A DNA stretch of 64,000 nucleotides from Rugamonas sp. A1-17 (GTDB lineage: Bacteria; Pseudomonadota; Gammaproteobacteria; Burkholderiales; Burkholderiaceae_D): positions 232,321 through 296,320 of the forward strand of contig JAJLPB010000010.1 in assembly GCA_025548565.1 (NCBI GenBank), written 5' to 3'. Within the stretch, counting starts at the first letter, position 1, and the number at the start of each line of letters is the position of its first letter. Positions 17,012-25,641 of the stretch are shown piece by piece. The notes beneath the pieces were generated by a model. It worked only from the letters and a program-made list of their open reading frames with translations, was not told the origin of the DNA and made no database searches. The position numbers were made by a program, and so were the translations under genes.

Positions 17012-18160
17012 TCACGTTTCCGCCAAGCGCTCCATCTCGCGCTGCATATTGTCGATGGCGCGCTCGTTGTACTGGTCGGCGAAGTACTCGTTGCCGAACA
17101 ACAGGCCGGCCTCCGCCTTGCGGCACAGGTGGGCCAGCGCGCCGCCGCGCTGCTCGCGGTATTTGGCGTCCGGCAGATGGATGTATTCCTGGCGGATGGC
17201 GCGCGCATAGTTCTGGTAGACCTCGTCGTCCTGGCCCAGGATCGCCAGGTCCACGCTGAGCATGGTGTCCTTCAGGCGGTGGCTGATCGAGGCTTCCTGG
17301 AAGTGGTCGGTGGCACGTATCAGCTCGGCGGCGTCGGCCATTTCCTGGCCCAGGTGGCTGCCCAGCCACAGCTGGGCGCTGGCCTCCTCGTTGGTCAGCG
17401 AGCCCGGCTCGCCGCTGTGGCCATACTCGGCGTCATGGAACCAGAAGGCCTGCTTGACGATGTCCACGTCCATCGGATCGGGCCGCGTGTTGGCCGCCCA
17501 GACGCGGATCTCGCACAAGCCGTGCACCAGGTGGTCGAGGTTGTGGTAGTGGCGCGCCGGGCCGCCATAGGCCGTGGCGCCGGTCAGTTGCACGAACCAC
17601 TGGTCGGCGTGGGCGATGGCGGTGGCGTCGCGGTGCTCGTAGTCCCACAGCGCTTCCCATTCCTTGCGCAGCCAGCTCAGCACCCAGGCGTGGTAGGCCG
17701 GGCCGGGCACGAACTTCTTCATGATCCAGTTCCAGCCGATCGGCCCCTCCAGCGCCTTGACGAAGCTGGAGCTGACCGAGCCGAGGTCGCGCGGCGGCAT
17801 GACGAAAATGGTCTTGGCGCCCTGCAGCACGTCGACGTTGGTTTGCTGGATCAGGTTCTCATAATCGAAATCGGCGGTGGTGCGGATGCCGCGGATCAGG
17901 CAGTGCACGCCCTGCTTCTTGGCCGCGCGCGCCGTGTAGTCGCCCTTGACGATGACCACTGTCACATTGTCCCAACCCTGCTCGGCGCAGCTGAGGGCGA
18001 TGATGCTCTTGCGCTCCTCGGCCGTGAACTTGGGCTTCTTGGCCGGGTTCTCGGACAGGAAGACCACCACCTCGTCCGCCAGCGAACGGGCTTCGTTCAT
18101 CACCCACATGTGTCCGTTGGTGATAGGGTCCAGTGTGCCCGAAAAGCCGATTTTCCTCAT
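17012..18160 (-). CDS. Fusion: CoaD-like nucleotidyltransferase + HD-superfamily phosphohydrolase
   Basis: 382 residues from the ATG at 18160, which has GGAG 6 bases upstream; an in-frame ATG at 18178 is less likely. Residues 1-157 follow phosphopantetheine adenylyltransferase: SGTLDPITNGH (H17), ENPAKKPKFTAEER, IRGIRTTADFDYE (R90) and VSSSFVK. Residues 158-382 follow the COG4339-type HD proteins: HYHNLDHL (204-211), FHDAEYG (H242, D243), NEEASAQ and IRATDHF. Canonical CoaD has about 160 residues and stands alone. The first domain should join a nucleotide to a phosphorylated pantetheine-like group, and the second should hydrolyse a phosphate ester. Whether this is the cell's only CoaD cannot be told. 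It is the last gene of the degP-like/two-component cluster, 32 bases after the kinase gene. Confidence 0.85.
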   Translation of the reverse strand: MRKIGFSGTLDPITNGHMWVMNEARSLADEVVVFLSENPAKKPKFTAEERKSIIALSCAEQGWDNVTVVIVKGDYTARAAKKQGVHCLIRGIRTTADFDYENLIQQTNVDVLQGAKTIFVMPPRDLGSVSSSFVKALEGPIGWNWIMKKFVPGPAYHAWVLSWLRKEWEALWDYEHRDATAIAHADQWFVQLTGATAYGGPARHYHNLDHLVHGLCEIRVWAANTRPDPMDVDIVKQAFWFHDAEYGHSGEPGSLTNEEASAQLWLGSHLGQEMADAAELIRATDHFQEASISHRLKDTMLSVDLAILGQDDEVYQNYARAIRQEYIHLPDAKYREQRGGALAHLCRKAEAGLLFGNEYFADQYNERAIDNMQREMERLAET

Positions 18161-18192
18161 ACGCCGCTCCAACGCCATGTCAAACTGGCATT

Positions 18193-19593
18193 TTAGACTG
18201 GAGTGGCCTTCGCAGTCTCGGGAAAATCGACCTTGACCAGCAAGCCGCCCAGGCGCTCGGACTGGCCCAGGGTCAGCACGGCGCCGTGGCGCTCGGCGAT
18301 GGATTTGATGATCGCCAGCCCCAGACCGCTGCCGCCAGCCTGGCTGCCGGGTACGCGGTAGAAGCGGCCGAACACGCGCTCGCGCTCCTCGGCCGGGATG
18401 CCGGGGCCGGAATCCTCGACGCTGAGCACCACCCGGCCGGCCGCCGCCTTTGTGGCGCCGGCGCTACGGCGCAGGTCGATATCGACGGTGCCGCCGGCCG
18501 GCGTGTACTTGATGGCGTTGTCGACCAGGTTGCGCAGCAGGATGATCAGCGCGTCCGGCTGGCCGCCCACCGACGCCTCGTCGTCGGCGTGGTGCAGGCC
18601 CAGGTCGATCTGGCGCGCCTGCGCCAGCCCGGCCATGTCGCCCAGCGTGCGCTTGACCAGTTCGCTCAGGTTGACCGGCTCCAGCTTGACGTCGTTGGCC
18701 GAGCCTTCCTGGCGCGCCAGCACCAGCAATTGTTCCACCAGCCGCGTGGCGCGCTCGATGCCGGCCGTGACGCGGCCGATGGCCACGCTGCGCGCCGCCT
18801 CGTCCTGCGCGCGCTCCAGGCTCAGCACCTGCAGCTTGAGCGCGGCCAGCGGCGAGCGCAGCTCGTGCGCGGCGTCGGCCACGAAGTGCTGCTGGGCGTC
18901 GAAGGCGGTGCGCACGCGGCCGAACAGCAGGTTGAGCTCGTGCACCAGCGGCAGCACCTCGTCGGGCAAATCGTTTTCCGAGACGGGCGACAGGTCGTCC
19001 GCCTGGCGCGCCGCCACCTGCCGCTTGACGCGCGACACCGGCGCCAGCGAGCCGCTGACCACCCACCACACCACCAGCATCAGCACCGGCGCCATGACGG
19101 CGATCGGGCCGACCGTGCGCAGCGCCAGCGTGCCGGCCATGCGCTGGCGCACCGCCATGTCCTGCGCCACCTGCACCGTCTGGTTGCTGGTCTGCACGGA
19201 GAAGATGCGGTAGGTCGTGTTGTTGGCCTTGACGTTGGAGAAGCCCAGCACGGCGCGCTGCGGCAGCGCCGCGCGCGACAGCGAACGGAACACTTGCGCG
19301 CCGTCCGGCGTCCACACCTGCACCACCAGGTCGTCGTTCTCGGGATCGGCTGCCGTGTCGGCCGCCTTGTTGGTCAGCGTGGCGCTGGAGCGCAACGACA
19401 TCGCCATCTGCTGCATGTGATAGTCGAAGATCTGGTCGGCGTCGCTGAGCGCGCTGCGGTAGGCGATCATGGCCTGCGCCAGGGCGGCCATGGTGATCGC
19501 CGCCAACAGGAACCACAGCAGGCGTCCGCGCAGCGAGTGCGTCACCACGGGCACCCGCGGCAGCGACGGCATCTTGACCTTCATCGCCTTCAT
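18193..19593 (-). CDS. Sensor histidine kinase, QseC-like
   Basis: 466 residues. A first membrane segment (about 24-44), a periplasmic sensor of about 110 residues, and a second membrane segment (about 160-180) precede a HAMP-like linker. The phosphorylated histidine is H243 in FVADAAHELRSPLAAL. The ATPase has N, G1, F and G2 boxes (NLVDNAIKY, DSGPGIP, FGRFYR, GSGLGLAI). The start overlaps the stop of the response-regulator gene by ATGA, so the pair is translationally coupled. It resembles the QseC/PmrB group; the ligand is unknown. The operon also contains a DegP-like protease, which suggests envelope sensing. Confidence 0.92.
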   Translation of the reverse strand: MKAMKVKMPSLPRVPVVTHSLRGRLLWFLLAAITMAALAQAMIAYRSALSDADQIFDYHMQQMAMSLRSSATLTNKAADTAADPENDDLVVQVWTPDGAQVFRSLSRAALPQRAVLGFSNVKANNTTYRIFSVQTSNQTVQVAQDMAVRQRMAGTLALRTVGPIAVMAPVLMLVVWWVVSGSLAPVSRVKRQVAARQADDLSPVSENDLPDEVLPLVHELNLLFGRVRTAFDAQQHFVADAAHELRSPLAALKLQVLSLERAQDEAARSVAIGRVTAGIERATRLVEQLLVLARQEGSANDVKLEPVNLSELVKRTLGDMAGLAQARQIDLGLHHADDEASVGGQPDALIILLRNLVDNAIKYTPAGGTVDIDLRRSAGATKAAAGRVVLSVEDSGPGIPAEERERVFGRFYRVPGSQAGGSGLGLAIIKSIAERHGAVLTLGQSERLGGLLVKVDFPETAKATPV

Positions 19594-20249
19594 AGTTTGG
19601 GTACCATGTATCCCAGGCCGCGCACGTTTTGGATCAGTTCCGCGCCGAGCTTCTTGCGCAGGCCGTGGATGTAGACTTCGACCGCGTTGCTGTTGACTTC
19701 ATCCTTCCAGCTGTACAGCTTTTCCTCCAGCTGGTGGCGCGACAGCACGATGCCGGGCCGCGCGATCAGCGCCTCCAGCACCGCCCATTCGCGCGCCGAC
19801 AGGCTGACCTGCTTGCCGTCGGCGATCACTTCGCGGGTTTGCGGATTGACGCTGACGCCGCCGTGCTCGAACACCGGCTCGGCACGGCCGGCGGAACGGC
19901 GCAGCAAGGCGCGGATGCGCGCCAGCAGTTCGTCGAGGTCGTAGGGTTTGAGCACGTAGTCGTCGGCGCCGGCATCGAGGCCGGCGATGCGCTGTTCCTT
20001 GGCGTCGCGCGCGGTGGCGATCAGCACCGGGGTCAGCTCCTTGCGCGCGCGCATCGAGCGCAGCACTTCCAGGCCATCCTTGCGCGGCAGGCCCAGGTCC
20101 AGCAGCACCAGGTCGTAGGTCTGGGTCTGCAGCGCGGTGTCGGCCATCGCGCCGTCCTTGACCCAATCCACCGCGTAGTGCTCGGCCCTGAGCAGGTCGA
20201 GCACCACTTCGCCGATCATCGTATCGTCTTCCACCAGCAGAAGTCGCAT
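19590..20249 (-). CDS. OmpR/PhoB-family response regulator, QseB/PmrA-like
   Basis: 219 residues. Receiver domain with acidic pair D8/D9 and phosphorylation site D51 (LLDLGLP), and K101 in KPYDL. A winged-helix output domain (VSLSAREWAVLEALIARPG ... VEVYIHGLRKKLG) ends the protein. It is coupled to the downstream kinase gene. A direct repeat resembling a PmrA box lies before the degP-like gene (21870-21886), so it may control its own operon. Confidence 0.93.
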   Translation of the reverse strand: MRLLLVEDDTMIGEVVLDLLRAEHYAVDWVKDGAMADTALQTQTYDLVLLDLGLPRKDGLEVLRSMRARKELTPVLIATARDAKEQRIAGLDAGADDYVLKPYDLDELLARIRALLRRSAGRAEPVFEHGGVSVNPQTREVIADGKQVSLSAREWAVLEALIARPGIVLSRHQLEEKLYSWKDEVNSNAVEVYIHGLRKKLGAELIQNVRGLGYMVPKL

Positions 20250-20307
20250 ATTGTTTCCTTTCTGTTTTTGTGTTGCGTTCTGCCGGCCCGAGGGAGGTCA
20301 GCTCACC

Positions 20308-21813
20308 TCAGCCCAATCGCACCGGAATGAAGATTTTATCGTCGCCGCGCTGGATCAGCAATGCCACCGACTTGCCGGACTTGTCGACCACCTCGCGCAC
20401 CTGCTCCACGCTGTTGACCGGCCGGCCGTTCACCGACAGCAGCACGTCGCCCGGCTGCACGCCGGCGTTGGCCGCCGCGCCGCGCGCATCCTCGATCAGC
20501 AAGCCGCCCGGGATGCCGGACTGGCGCTTCTCGATGTTTTCCAGCGGACGCAGCGACAAGCCCAGCTTGAGCTTGGCGCTGGCCTGGCCGGTGCGCTCGT
20601 CGCCGTCGGCGGCCGCGACCTTGTCGTTGGCGTTGCCCAGCGTGGCGCTCAATTGTACCGGCTTACCCTGGCGCCAGACTTCCAGCGTCACTTTATCACC
20701 CGGCGAGGCCAGGCCGACAATGGCCGGCAAATCGCCCGAGCTGATGATCTTGGTGCCGTTGATGGTGCGGATCACGTCGCCCGCCTTCAGGCCGGCCTTG
20801 TCGCCGGGGCTGCCCTTCTCGACGTTGGCCACCAGCGCGCCTTCCGGCGTGGCCAGGTTGAAGGAATCGGCGAAGCCCTGGTTGACCTCCTGCACCGTCA
20901 CGCCCAGCCTGGCGTGGGTGACCTTGCCGGTCGAAACGATCTGGTCCTTGATCTTGCCGGCCACCTCGATCGGGATGGCGAACGACAAGCCCTGGTAGCC
21001 GCCGGTCTGGCTGTAGATCTGCGAGTTGATGCCGACCACCTCGCCGCGCGTGTTGAACAGCGGGCCGCCCGAGTTGCCGGGGTTGACGGCGACGTCGGTC
21101 TGGATGAAGGGCACGTTCCCGTCGGGCAGCGAGCGGCCCTTGGCGCTGACCACGCCGGCGGTGACGGTGTTATCGAGGCCGTACGGCGAACCGATCGCCA
21201 GCACCCACTCGCCCACCTTCAGGTCGTTGCCCTTGGCCAGCGGGACCACCGGCAGGTTCTTGGCGTCGATCTTCAGCACGGCCACGTCGCTCTTCGGATC
21301 CGAGCCCAGCACCTTGGCGCGGAACTCGCGGCGGTCGGTCAGCTTGACCACCACCTCGCTGGCGTCGCGCACCACGTGGGCGTTGGTCAGGATGATGCCG
21401 TCGGCGCTGATGATGAAGCCCGAGCCCAGGCCGTGGGTCGGCACGCTGCGCTGGCCGCCGCGCTGCTGCGGGCCCTGGAAGCGGCGGAAGAATTCGTAGA
21501 AGGGATCGTCGGCGAAGGGATCGCCACGGCCACCCTGCTCGCCGCCGTCAAAGGCGGTCTTGGTGCTGCCGGTGACGCTGATGTTGACCACGGCCGGGCC
21601 GTTGTGGGCGACGATGACGCTGAAGTCGGGCAGCGCGATGGGCGGCGCAGGCACGGCGACTGGCGCGGCGGCCTGCACCGGCGCGGCCGCTTGCACCACG
21701 ACGGGGGCGGCGGCGACCGCATCCCCTTGTTTGACGACGGCGGCGCCACCCACGCCTATCACGCCCAGCACTGCCACGGCGAGGGCTGCACGTTTGAGAG
21801 TAGATTCGGACAT
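20308..21813 (-). CDS. DegP/MucD-like periplasmic serine endoprotease
   Basis: 501 residues from ATG 21813 (AGGAG 7 bases upstream); an upstream in-frame start at 21855 is unlikely. The N-terminus has a hydrophobic segment (about 9-27) and a long Ala/Pro/Val linker. The catalytic triad is H146 (TNAHVV), D176 (KSDVAVL) and S248 (GNSGGPLF). Two PDZ domains follow (from about residue 280 and from about 400). The family degrades misfolded envelope proteins. The two-component genes follow 58 bases downstream in the same direction, making a probable four-gene operon with the adenylyltransferase-HD fusion. Confidence 0.93.
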   Translation of the reverse strand: MSESTLKRAALAVAVLGVIGVGGAAVVKQGDAVAAAPVVVQAAAPVQAAAPVAVPAPPIALPDFSVIVAHNGPAVVNISVTGSTKTAFDGGEQGGRGDPFADDPFYEFFRRFQGPQQRGGQRSVPTHGLGSGFIISADGIILTNAHVVRDASEVVVKLTDRREFRAKVLGSDPKSDVAVLKIDAKNLPVVPLAKGNDLKVGEWVLAIGSPYGLDNTVTAGVVSAKGRSLPDGNVPFIQTDVAVNPGNSGGPLFNTRGEVVGINSQIYSQTGGYQGLSFAIPIEVAGKIKDQIVSTGKVTHARLGVTVQEVNQGFADSFNLATPEGALVANVEKGSPGDKAGLKAGDVIRTINGTKIISSGDLPAIVGLASPGDKVTLEVWRQGKPVQLSATLGNANDKVAAADGDERTGQASAKLKLGLSLRPLENIEKRQSGIPGGLLIEDARGAAANAGVQPGDVLLSVNGRPVNSVEQVREVVDKSGKSVALLIQRGDDKIFIPVRLG

Positions 21814-21869
21814 AGCTGCACTCCTGAATTGAATGAGGTTTGTAGATGTATCCAATATGAGGGTAAAAA

Positions 21870-21886
21870 CTTAGACTCGTCTTAAC
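21870..21886. promoter_or_regulatory. PmrA/QseB-like direct repeat in front of the degP-like operon
   Basis: CTTAGA-CTCGT-CTTAAC on the + strand gives two repeats with an 11-bp period, close to the CTTAAK-N5-CTTAAK sites of PmrA/QseB regulators. It lies about 57 bases upstream of the gene start. Confidence 0.45.
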
Positions 21887-21966
21887 AATACAATTGCTTA
21901 CAAGCAGCCAAGTTGTCGCATAAGTTTACGCAAAACTGGCCGGATATACCGGCCAGTTCGACAGCC

Positions 21967-21991
21967 GTCGTTCCCGCGCAGGCGGGAATGA
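21967..21991. repeat. REP-like palindromic repeat, copy 1
   Basis: The 25 bases are the exact reverse complement of 39720-39744. Each copy holds a TTCCCGC/GCGGGAA-type hairpin (TTCCCGC GCAG GCGGGAA). It lies 12 bases beyond the stop codon of the small heat-shock gene. Confidence 0.8.
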
Positions 21992-22003
21992 CGCGTTAGC
22001 GGA

Positions 22004-22462
22004 TCAGGCGGCCTGGCGCTGCTCCAGGGCGGTGACGTTCTCGCTGCCGTCGATGACGATCTTGCGTGGCTTGAGCGCCTCGGGCACTTCGCGCACCAGC
22101 TCGATGGTCAGCATGCCGTTGTCGAAGGTGGCGCCGGTCACCTTGACGTGGTTGGCCAGCTGGAAGCGCTGCTCGAAATCGCGCGCCGCGATGCCGCGAT
22201 GCAGATAGGTGCGCTCGGTGGTGTCCTTCTGCTTGCGGCCGACGACCTGCAGCGAATCGCGCTCGAAGGTGATGTCGATTTCCGAACGGCTGAAGCCGGC
22301 CAGCGCCATGACGATGCGGTACTTGTCTTCCGAAACGAGTTCGATGTTATACGGTGGATAGCTCGGGGTGGAATCGCCGCGCTGGGCGTCGTTGAGCATT
22401 TGTGCCAGGCGATCAAAGCCGATGGCGGAACGATACAGTGGGGTCAGGTCAAAAGTACGCAT
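22004..22462 (-). CDS. Small heat-shock protein, Hsp20/IbpA family
   Basis: 152 residues from ATG 22462 (MRTFDLTPLYRSAIGFDRL, typical of IbpA). The alpha-crystallin domain runs from about residue 35 to 125 (YNIELVSEDKYRIVMALAGF ... GMLTIELVREVPEA). The protein holds unfolding clients in a refoldable state. A heat-shock sigma-factor promoter and an RNA thermometer precede it, so both transcription and translation should rise with temperature. An in-frame ATG at 22480 lies in the thermometer stem and is not preferred. Confidence 0.93.
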   Translation of the reverse strand: MRTFDLTPLYRSAIGFDRLAQMLNDAQRGDSTPSYPPYNIELVSEDKYRIVMALAGFSRSEIDITFERDSLQVVGRKQKDTTERTYLHRGIAARDFEQRFQLANHVKVTGATFDNGMLTIELVREVPEALKPRKIVIDGSENVTALEQRQAA

Positions 22463-22538
22463 GATAAATATCCTTTTCAAGTTAAGCGATATGGGCGGGG
22501 AAGATTCCCCTCGGTGGTCCCCATCTGGGCAACCACTG
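22463..22538 (-). promoter_or_regulatory. ROSE-type RNA thermometer in the hsp20 leader
   Basis: In the transcript, AUAUCGCUU (22492-22484) can pair with the Shine-Dalgarno segment AAGGAUAU (22475-22468), leaving one bulged G. UCGCU fits the UYGCU motif that defines ROSE elements. Two further hairpins lie upstream (GGGGAA/UUCCCC and GUGGU/ACCAC). Pairing was judged by eye. Confidence 0.7.
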
Positions 22539-22544
22539 AGTCCG

Positions 22545-22573
22545 ATATAGGGATGGTTTTCGGGCCTTTCAAG
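22545..22573 (-). promoter_or_regulatory. Sigma-32 (heat-shock) promoter of hsp20
   Basis: On the minus strand CTTGAAA (22573-22567) is separated by 14 bases from CCCTATAT (22552-22545). This closely matches the RpoH consensus CTTGAA-N13-15-CCCATNT. Confidence 0.8.
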
Positions 22574-22713
22574 GCCTTGAAAAACGGCTGCAAGATCCCC
22601 AGCGCGGCACTTTTTTTAAAAATATTTTCGCTGCGGCGCGCCATCTTTTTGCCAGATTTATAAGTTACCTGCGTGCTACACTCGCCTTCCTGTCCAACCT
22701 CGTTATCGACCAA

Positions 22714-24594
22714 ATGTCCATGTCCCGTGCCGCCCTCGCCGTCCTGTTGGCTACCGCCTTCAGCGCCCAGGCAGAAGCCATCTCCGAACAGCCTTACCCA
22801 GGCACCATCGTCTTGAAAGTGGACGCCACCAACACGGCGCAACAAATCTTCCGCGTGCGCGAGAGCATTCCCGCCACGCCCGGCAGGCTGACCCTGCTCT
22901 ATCCGCAGTGGATCCCGGCCAACCACGGCCCCAGCGGCGCGCTGAACCAGTTCGCCGGCCTCAAGGCCAGCGCCAACGGCAAGCCGCTGGAATGGAAGCG
23001 CGACACGGTCAACGTCTACGCCTTCCACCTCGAGGTGCCCGAGGGTGCGTCGTCGGTGGACGTGGAGTTCCAATACCTGTCGCCGACCGAGGCCAACCAG
23101 GGCCGCAACACCATGACCAACGATATCGTCGGCGTGCAGTGGCAGTCGCTGACCCTGTACCCGGCCGGCTACGACAGCCGCCGCATCACCATGCAGCCCA
23201 ACCTGACCCTGCCGGCCGGCTGGCAGTACGGCACCGCGCTGGAGACGGCCGCGCGCAACGGCGACGAGATCGCCTTCAAGCCGCTGGACCTGGAGGCGAT
23301 GATGGATTCGCCGCTGTTCGCCGGCCGCTACTTCCGCCGCATCGACCTCGATCCGGGCGCCAAGGTGCCGGTGCACCTGAACGTGGTGGCCGATACGCCC
23401 GAGCAGCTGGAGGCGACGCCGGAACAGATCGCGCCGCACCGCGCCATGGTGCAGCAGGCCTACAAGCTGTTCAACTCGCGGCACTACCAGCACTACGACT
23501 TCCTGTTCGCCATCAGCGACGAGTTCGGCGGCATCGGCCGCGAGCATCACCAGTCGAGCGAGAACGGCGTCAAGACGGGTTACTTCAGCGACTGGGCCAA
23601 GCACGAGGCCGGCCGCGAACTGCTGCCGCATGAATTCACGCACTCGTGGAACGGCAAGTTCCGCCGCCCGGCCGACCAGAACGTCCCCAACTTCAACACG
23701 CCGCTGCAGAACTCGCTGCTGTGGGTGTACGAGGGCCAGACCCAGTACTGGGGCGCGGTGATCGCCGCGCGCTCCGGCCTGATCAAGCCGGAGCACACGC
23801 GCGACCTGCTGGCCGCCACCGCCGCCCGCTACGACAACACCCGCGGCCGCGAATGGCGCGCGATGCAGGACACCACCAACGACCCGATCGTCAACGCCCG
23901 CCGCCCGCAAGGCTGGAACAACTGGCAGCGCGCCGAGGACTATTACTCGGAAGGCGAGTTGATCTGGCTGGACGCCGACACGCTGATCCGCGAAAAATCC
24001 GGCGACAAGCGCTCGCTCAACGACTTCGCCCGCAACTTCTTCGGCGTCGACGACGGCGTCAACGTGGCCAAGCACTACACCTTCGACGACGTGGTCAAGG
24101 CGCTCAACGCGGTGCAGCCCTACGACTGGGCCGGCTTCCTGCGCACCCGCCTGGACGGCCACGGCCCCGGCGCGCCGCTGGACGGCCTGGCGCGCGCCGG
24201 CTGGAAACTGGTCTACACGGACAAGCCGACCGACTTCCTGAAAGCCCAGGAAGAGCAAAACAAATCGGCCAATTTCCAGTACTCGCTGGGCTTCTCGGTG
24301 GGCTCGGATGGCAAGCTGGCAGCCTTCCAGTGGGAAGGCGTGGGCTTCAAGGCCGGCCTGTCGGGCGGCAGCACGCTGCTGGCCGTCAACGGCCGCGCCT
24401 ACAAGGCCGAGGTGCTGCGCGCCGCCGTCACGGCCGCCAAGACCGGCAAGGAGCCGATCAATCTGCTAGTCAAAAAGGGCAGCTTGTACCAGACCTATGC
24501 GCTTGACTATCACGGCGGCCTGAAGTATCCGCGCCTCGAGCGCATCGCGGGCACCCCGGACCGCCTTGAGGCAATTCTGCAACCGCTGAAGTAA
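22714..24594 (+). CDS. M61-family metallopeptidase with C-terminal PDZ
   Basis: 626 residues with a signal peptide (MSMSRAALAVLLATAFSAQA). The zinc motif HEFTH is at 306-310, followed by SWNGKFRRPA and LLWVYEGQTQYWGAVIAARSG, which carries the third ligand glutamate. This is the glycyl-aminopeptidase (M61) pattern. A PDZ-like segment (about 540-600) is at the C-terminus. The protein is probably periplasmic. ATG 22714 is used; ATG 22720 is also possible. No partner genes are evident. Confidence 0.88.
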   Translation: MSMSRAALAVLLATAFSAQAEAISEQPYPGTIVLKVDATNTAQQIFRVRESIPATPGRLTLLYPQWIPANHGPSGALNQFAGLKASANGKPLEWKRDTVNVYAFHLEVPEGASSVDVEFQYLSPTEANQGRNTMTNDIVGVQWQSLTLYPAGYDSRRITMQPNLTLPAGWQYGTALETAARNGDEIAFKPLDLEAMMDSPLFAGRYFRRIDLDPGAKVPVHLNVVADTPEQLEATPEQIAPHRAMVQQAYKLFNSRHYQHYDFLFAISDEFGGIGREHHQSSENGVKTGYFSDWAKHEAGRELLPHEFTHSWNGKFRRPADQNVPNFNTPLQNSLLWVYEGQTQYWGAVIAARSGLIKPEHTRDLLAATAARYDNTRGREWRAMQDTTNDPIVNARRPQGWNNWQRAEDYYSEGELIWLDADTLIREKSGDKRSLNDFARNFFGVDDGVNVAKHYTFDDVVKALNAVQPYDWAGFLRTRLDGHGPGAPLDGLARAGWKLVYTDKPTDFLKAQEEQNKSANFQYSLGFSVGSDGKLAAFQWEGVGFKAGLSGGSTLLAVNGRAYKAEVLRAAVTAAKTGKEPINLLVKKGSLYQTYALDYHGGLKYPRLERIAGTPDRLEAILQPLK

Positions 24595-24657
24595 CATTGT
24601 CGTTTTGACGGGGCGCCGGCCGCTTGTGGTGGCGCCCCGCCGGGTTATACTGGATTC

Positions 24658-25584
24658 ATGCCAGACCGGACCGATCCCCGCCCTCCACCGCGCACCGAGC
24701 TCGACCAGTTGCGCGCGTCCGACCGCATTTTCCACGCCCTGCTCGACAACGCCCCGATCCTGATATCGACTAAGGATTTGCAAGGCAATATCACGATGGC
24801 CAACCGCCATTTCGACATCCTCGACGGCTACGATCCCGCCCACTTCATCGGCGCCAACGTGTTCGAGCTGTTCCCGCGCGAGATCGCCGAGCAGCTGTGG
24901 CGCAACGACCGCATGGCGGCGCTGGAGCGGCGCGCCGTCCAGGAGGAGGAGACGGTCTACCACCGCGACAAGACGCCGCACACCTACATGACCGTGAAGT
25001 TCCCGCTGCTCGACGACGAGGGCCGGGTCTACGCCACCTGCGCCGTCTCCACCGACATCACGGACACCAAGGCCGCGCAGATCGACAGCGTGACCGACGA
25101 GCTGACCGGACTGAAGAACCGGCGCTATCTCAACATCCGCTTCGGCGAGGAGCAGAAGCGCGCCCGCCGCGACCAGCGCCTGCTGACGCTGCTGCTGATC
25201 GACGTCGACCGCTTCAAGGAATACAACGACAGCTACGGCCACCCGCAGGGCGACCAGGTGCTCAAGGCGGTGGCCGACGCCATGCGCCGCGCACTCAACC
25301 GTCCGGGCGACCTGTGCTTCCGCATCGGCGGCGACGAGTTCGCCTGTCTGTTCACCAGCAACAACGCCGATGAAAGCCAGGCGCTGGCCGAGCGCATCCG
25401 CGCCGACGTGGCGGCGCGCCGCATCCCGCACCAGGGCAACGCGCCGGGCGGCCATGTGACGCTGTCGCTGGGACTGGCCTGCATCGCGCCGGACGCGGCG
25501 CCGAGCCAGGAGCAGGTCTACGAACAGGCCGACCAGGCCTTGTACCGGGCCAAGCACCAGGGGCGCAACACCGTCTCGCGCTAG
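24658..25584 (+). CDS. PAS-GGDEF diguanylate cyclase
   Basis: 308 residues, no membrane segment. A PAS domain (about 20-138; DNAPILISTKDLQGNITMAN) is followed by a GGDEF domain (about 145-305) with intact GGDEF at 224-228. RPGD at 215-218 is an RxxD inhibitory site with the correct 5-residue spacing. It should make cyclic di-GMP with product inhibition; the PAS domain may sense a small molecule or redox state. Confidence 0.92.
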   Translation: MPDRTDPRPPPRTELDQLRASDRIFHALLDNAPILISTKDLQGNITMANRHFDILDGYDPAHFIGANVFELFPREIAEQLWRNDRMAALERRAVQEEETVYHRDKTPHTYMTVKFPLLDDEGRVYATCAVSTDITDTKAAQIDSVTDELTGLKNRRYLNIRFGEEQKRARRDQRLLTLLLIDVDRFKEYNDSYGHPQGDQVLKAVADAMRRALNRPGDLCFRIGGDEFACLFTSNNADESQALAERIRADVAARRIPHQGNAPGGHVTLSLGLACIAPDAAPSQEQVYEQADQALYRAKHQGRNTVSR

Positions 25585-25641
25585 GCTGCCCTGCCCTGAC
25601 CCGGCCTTGGCGTTTGCGGATTTTGGTGTATGCTGAGCGCT

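Noticed and set aside
17001..17016. CGTGAAA-TT-TTTCACG inverted repeat as a terminator
   Set aside because: The loop is only 2 bases and no T-run follows in the direction of transcription; possibly chance.
22477..24258. A 593-codon open frame opposite the M61 peptidase
   Set aside because: Antisense shadow; the + strand carries HEFTH and a signal peptide.
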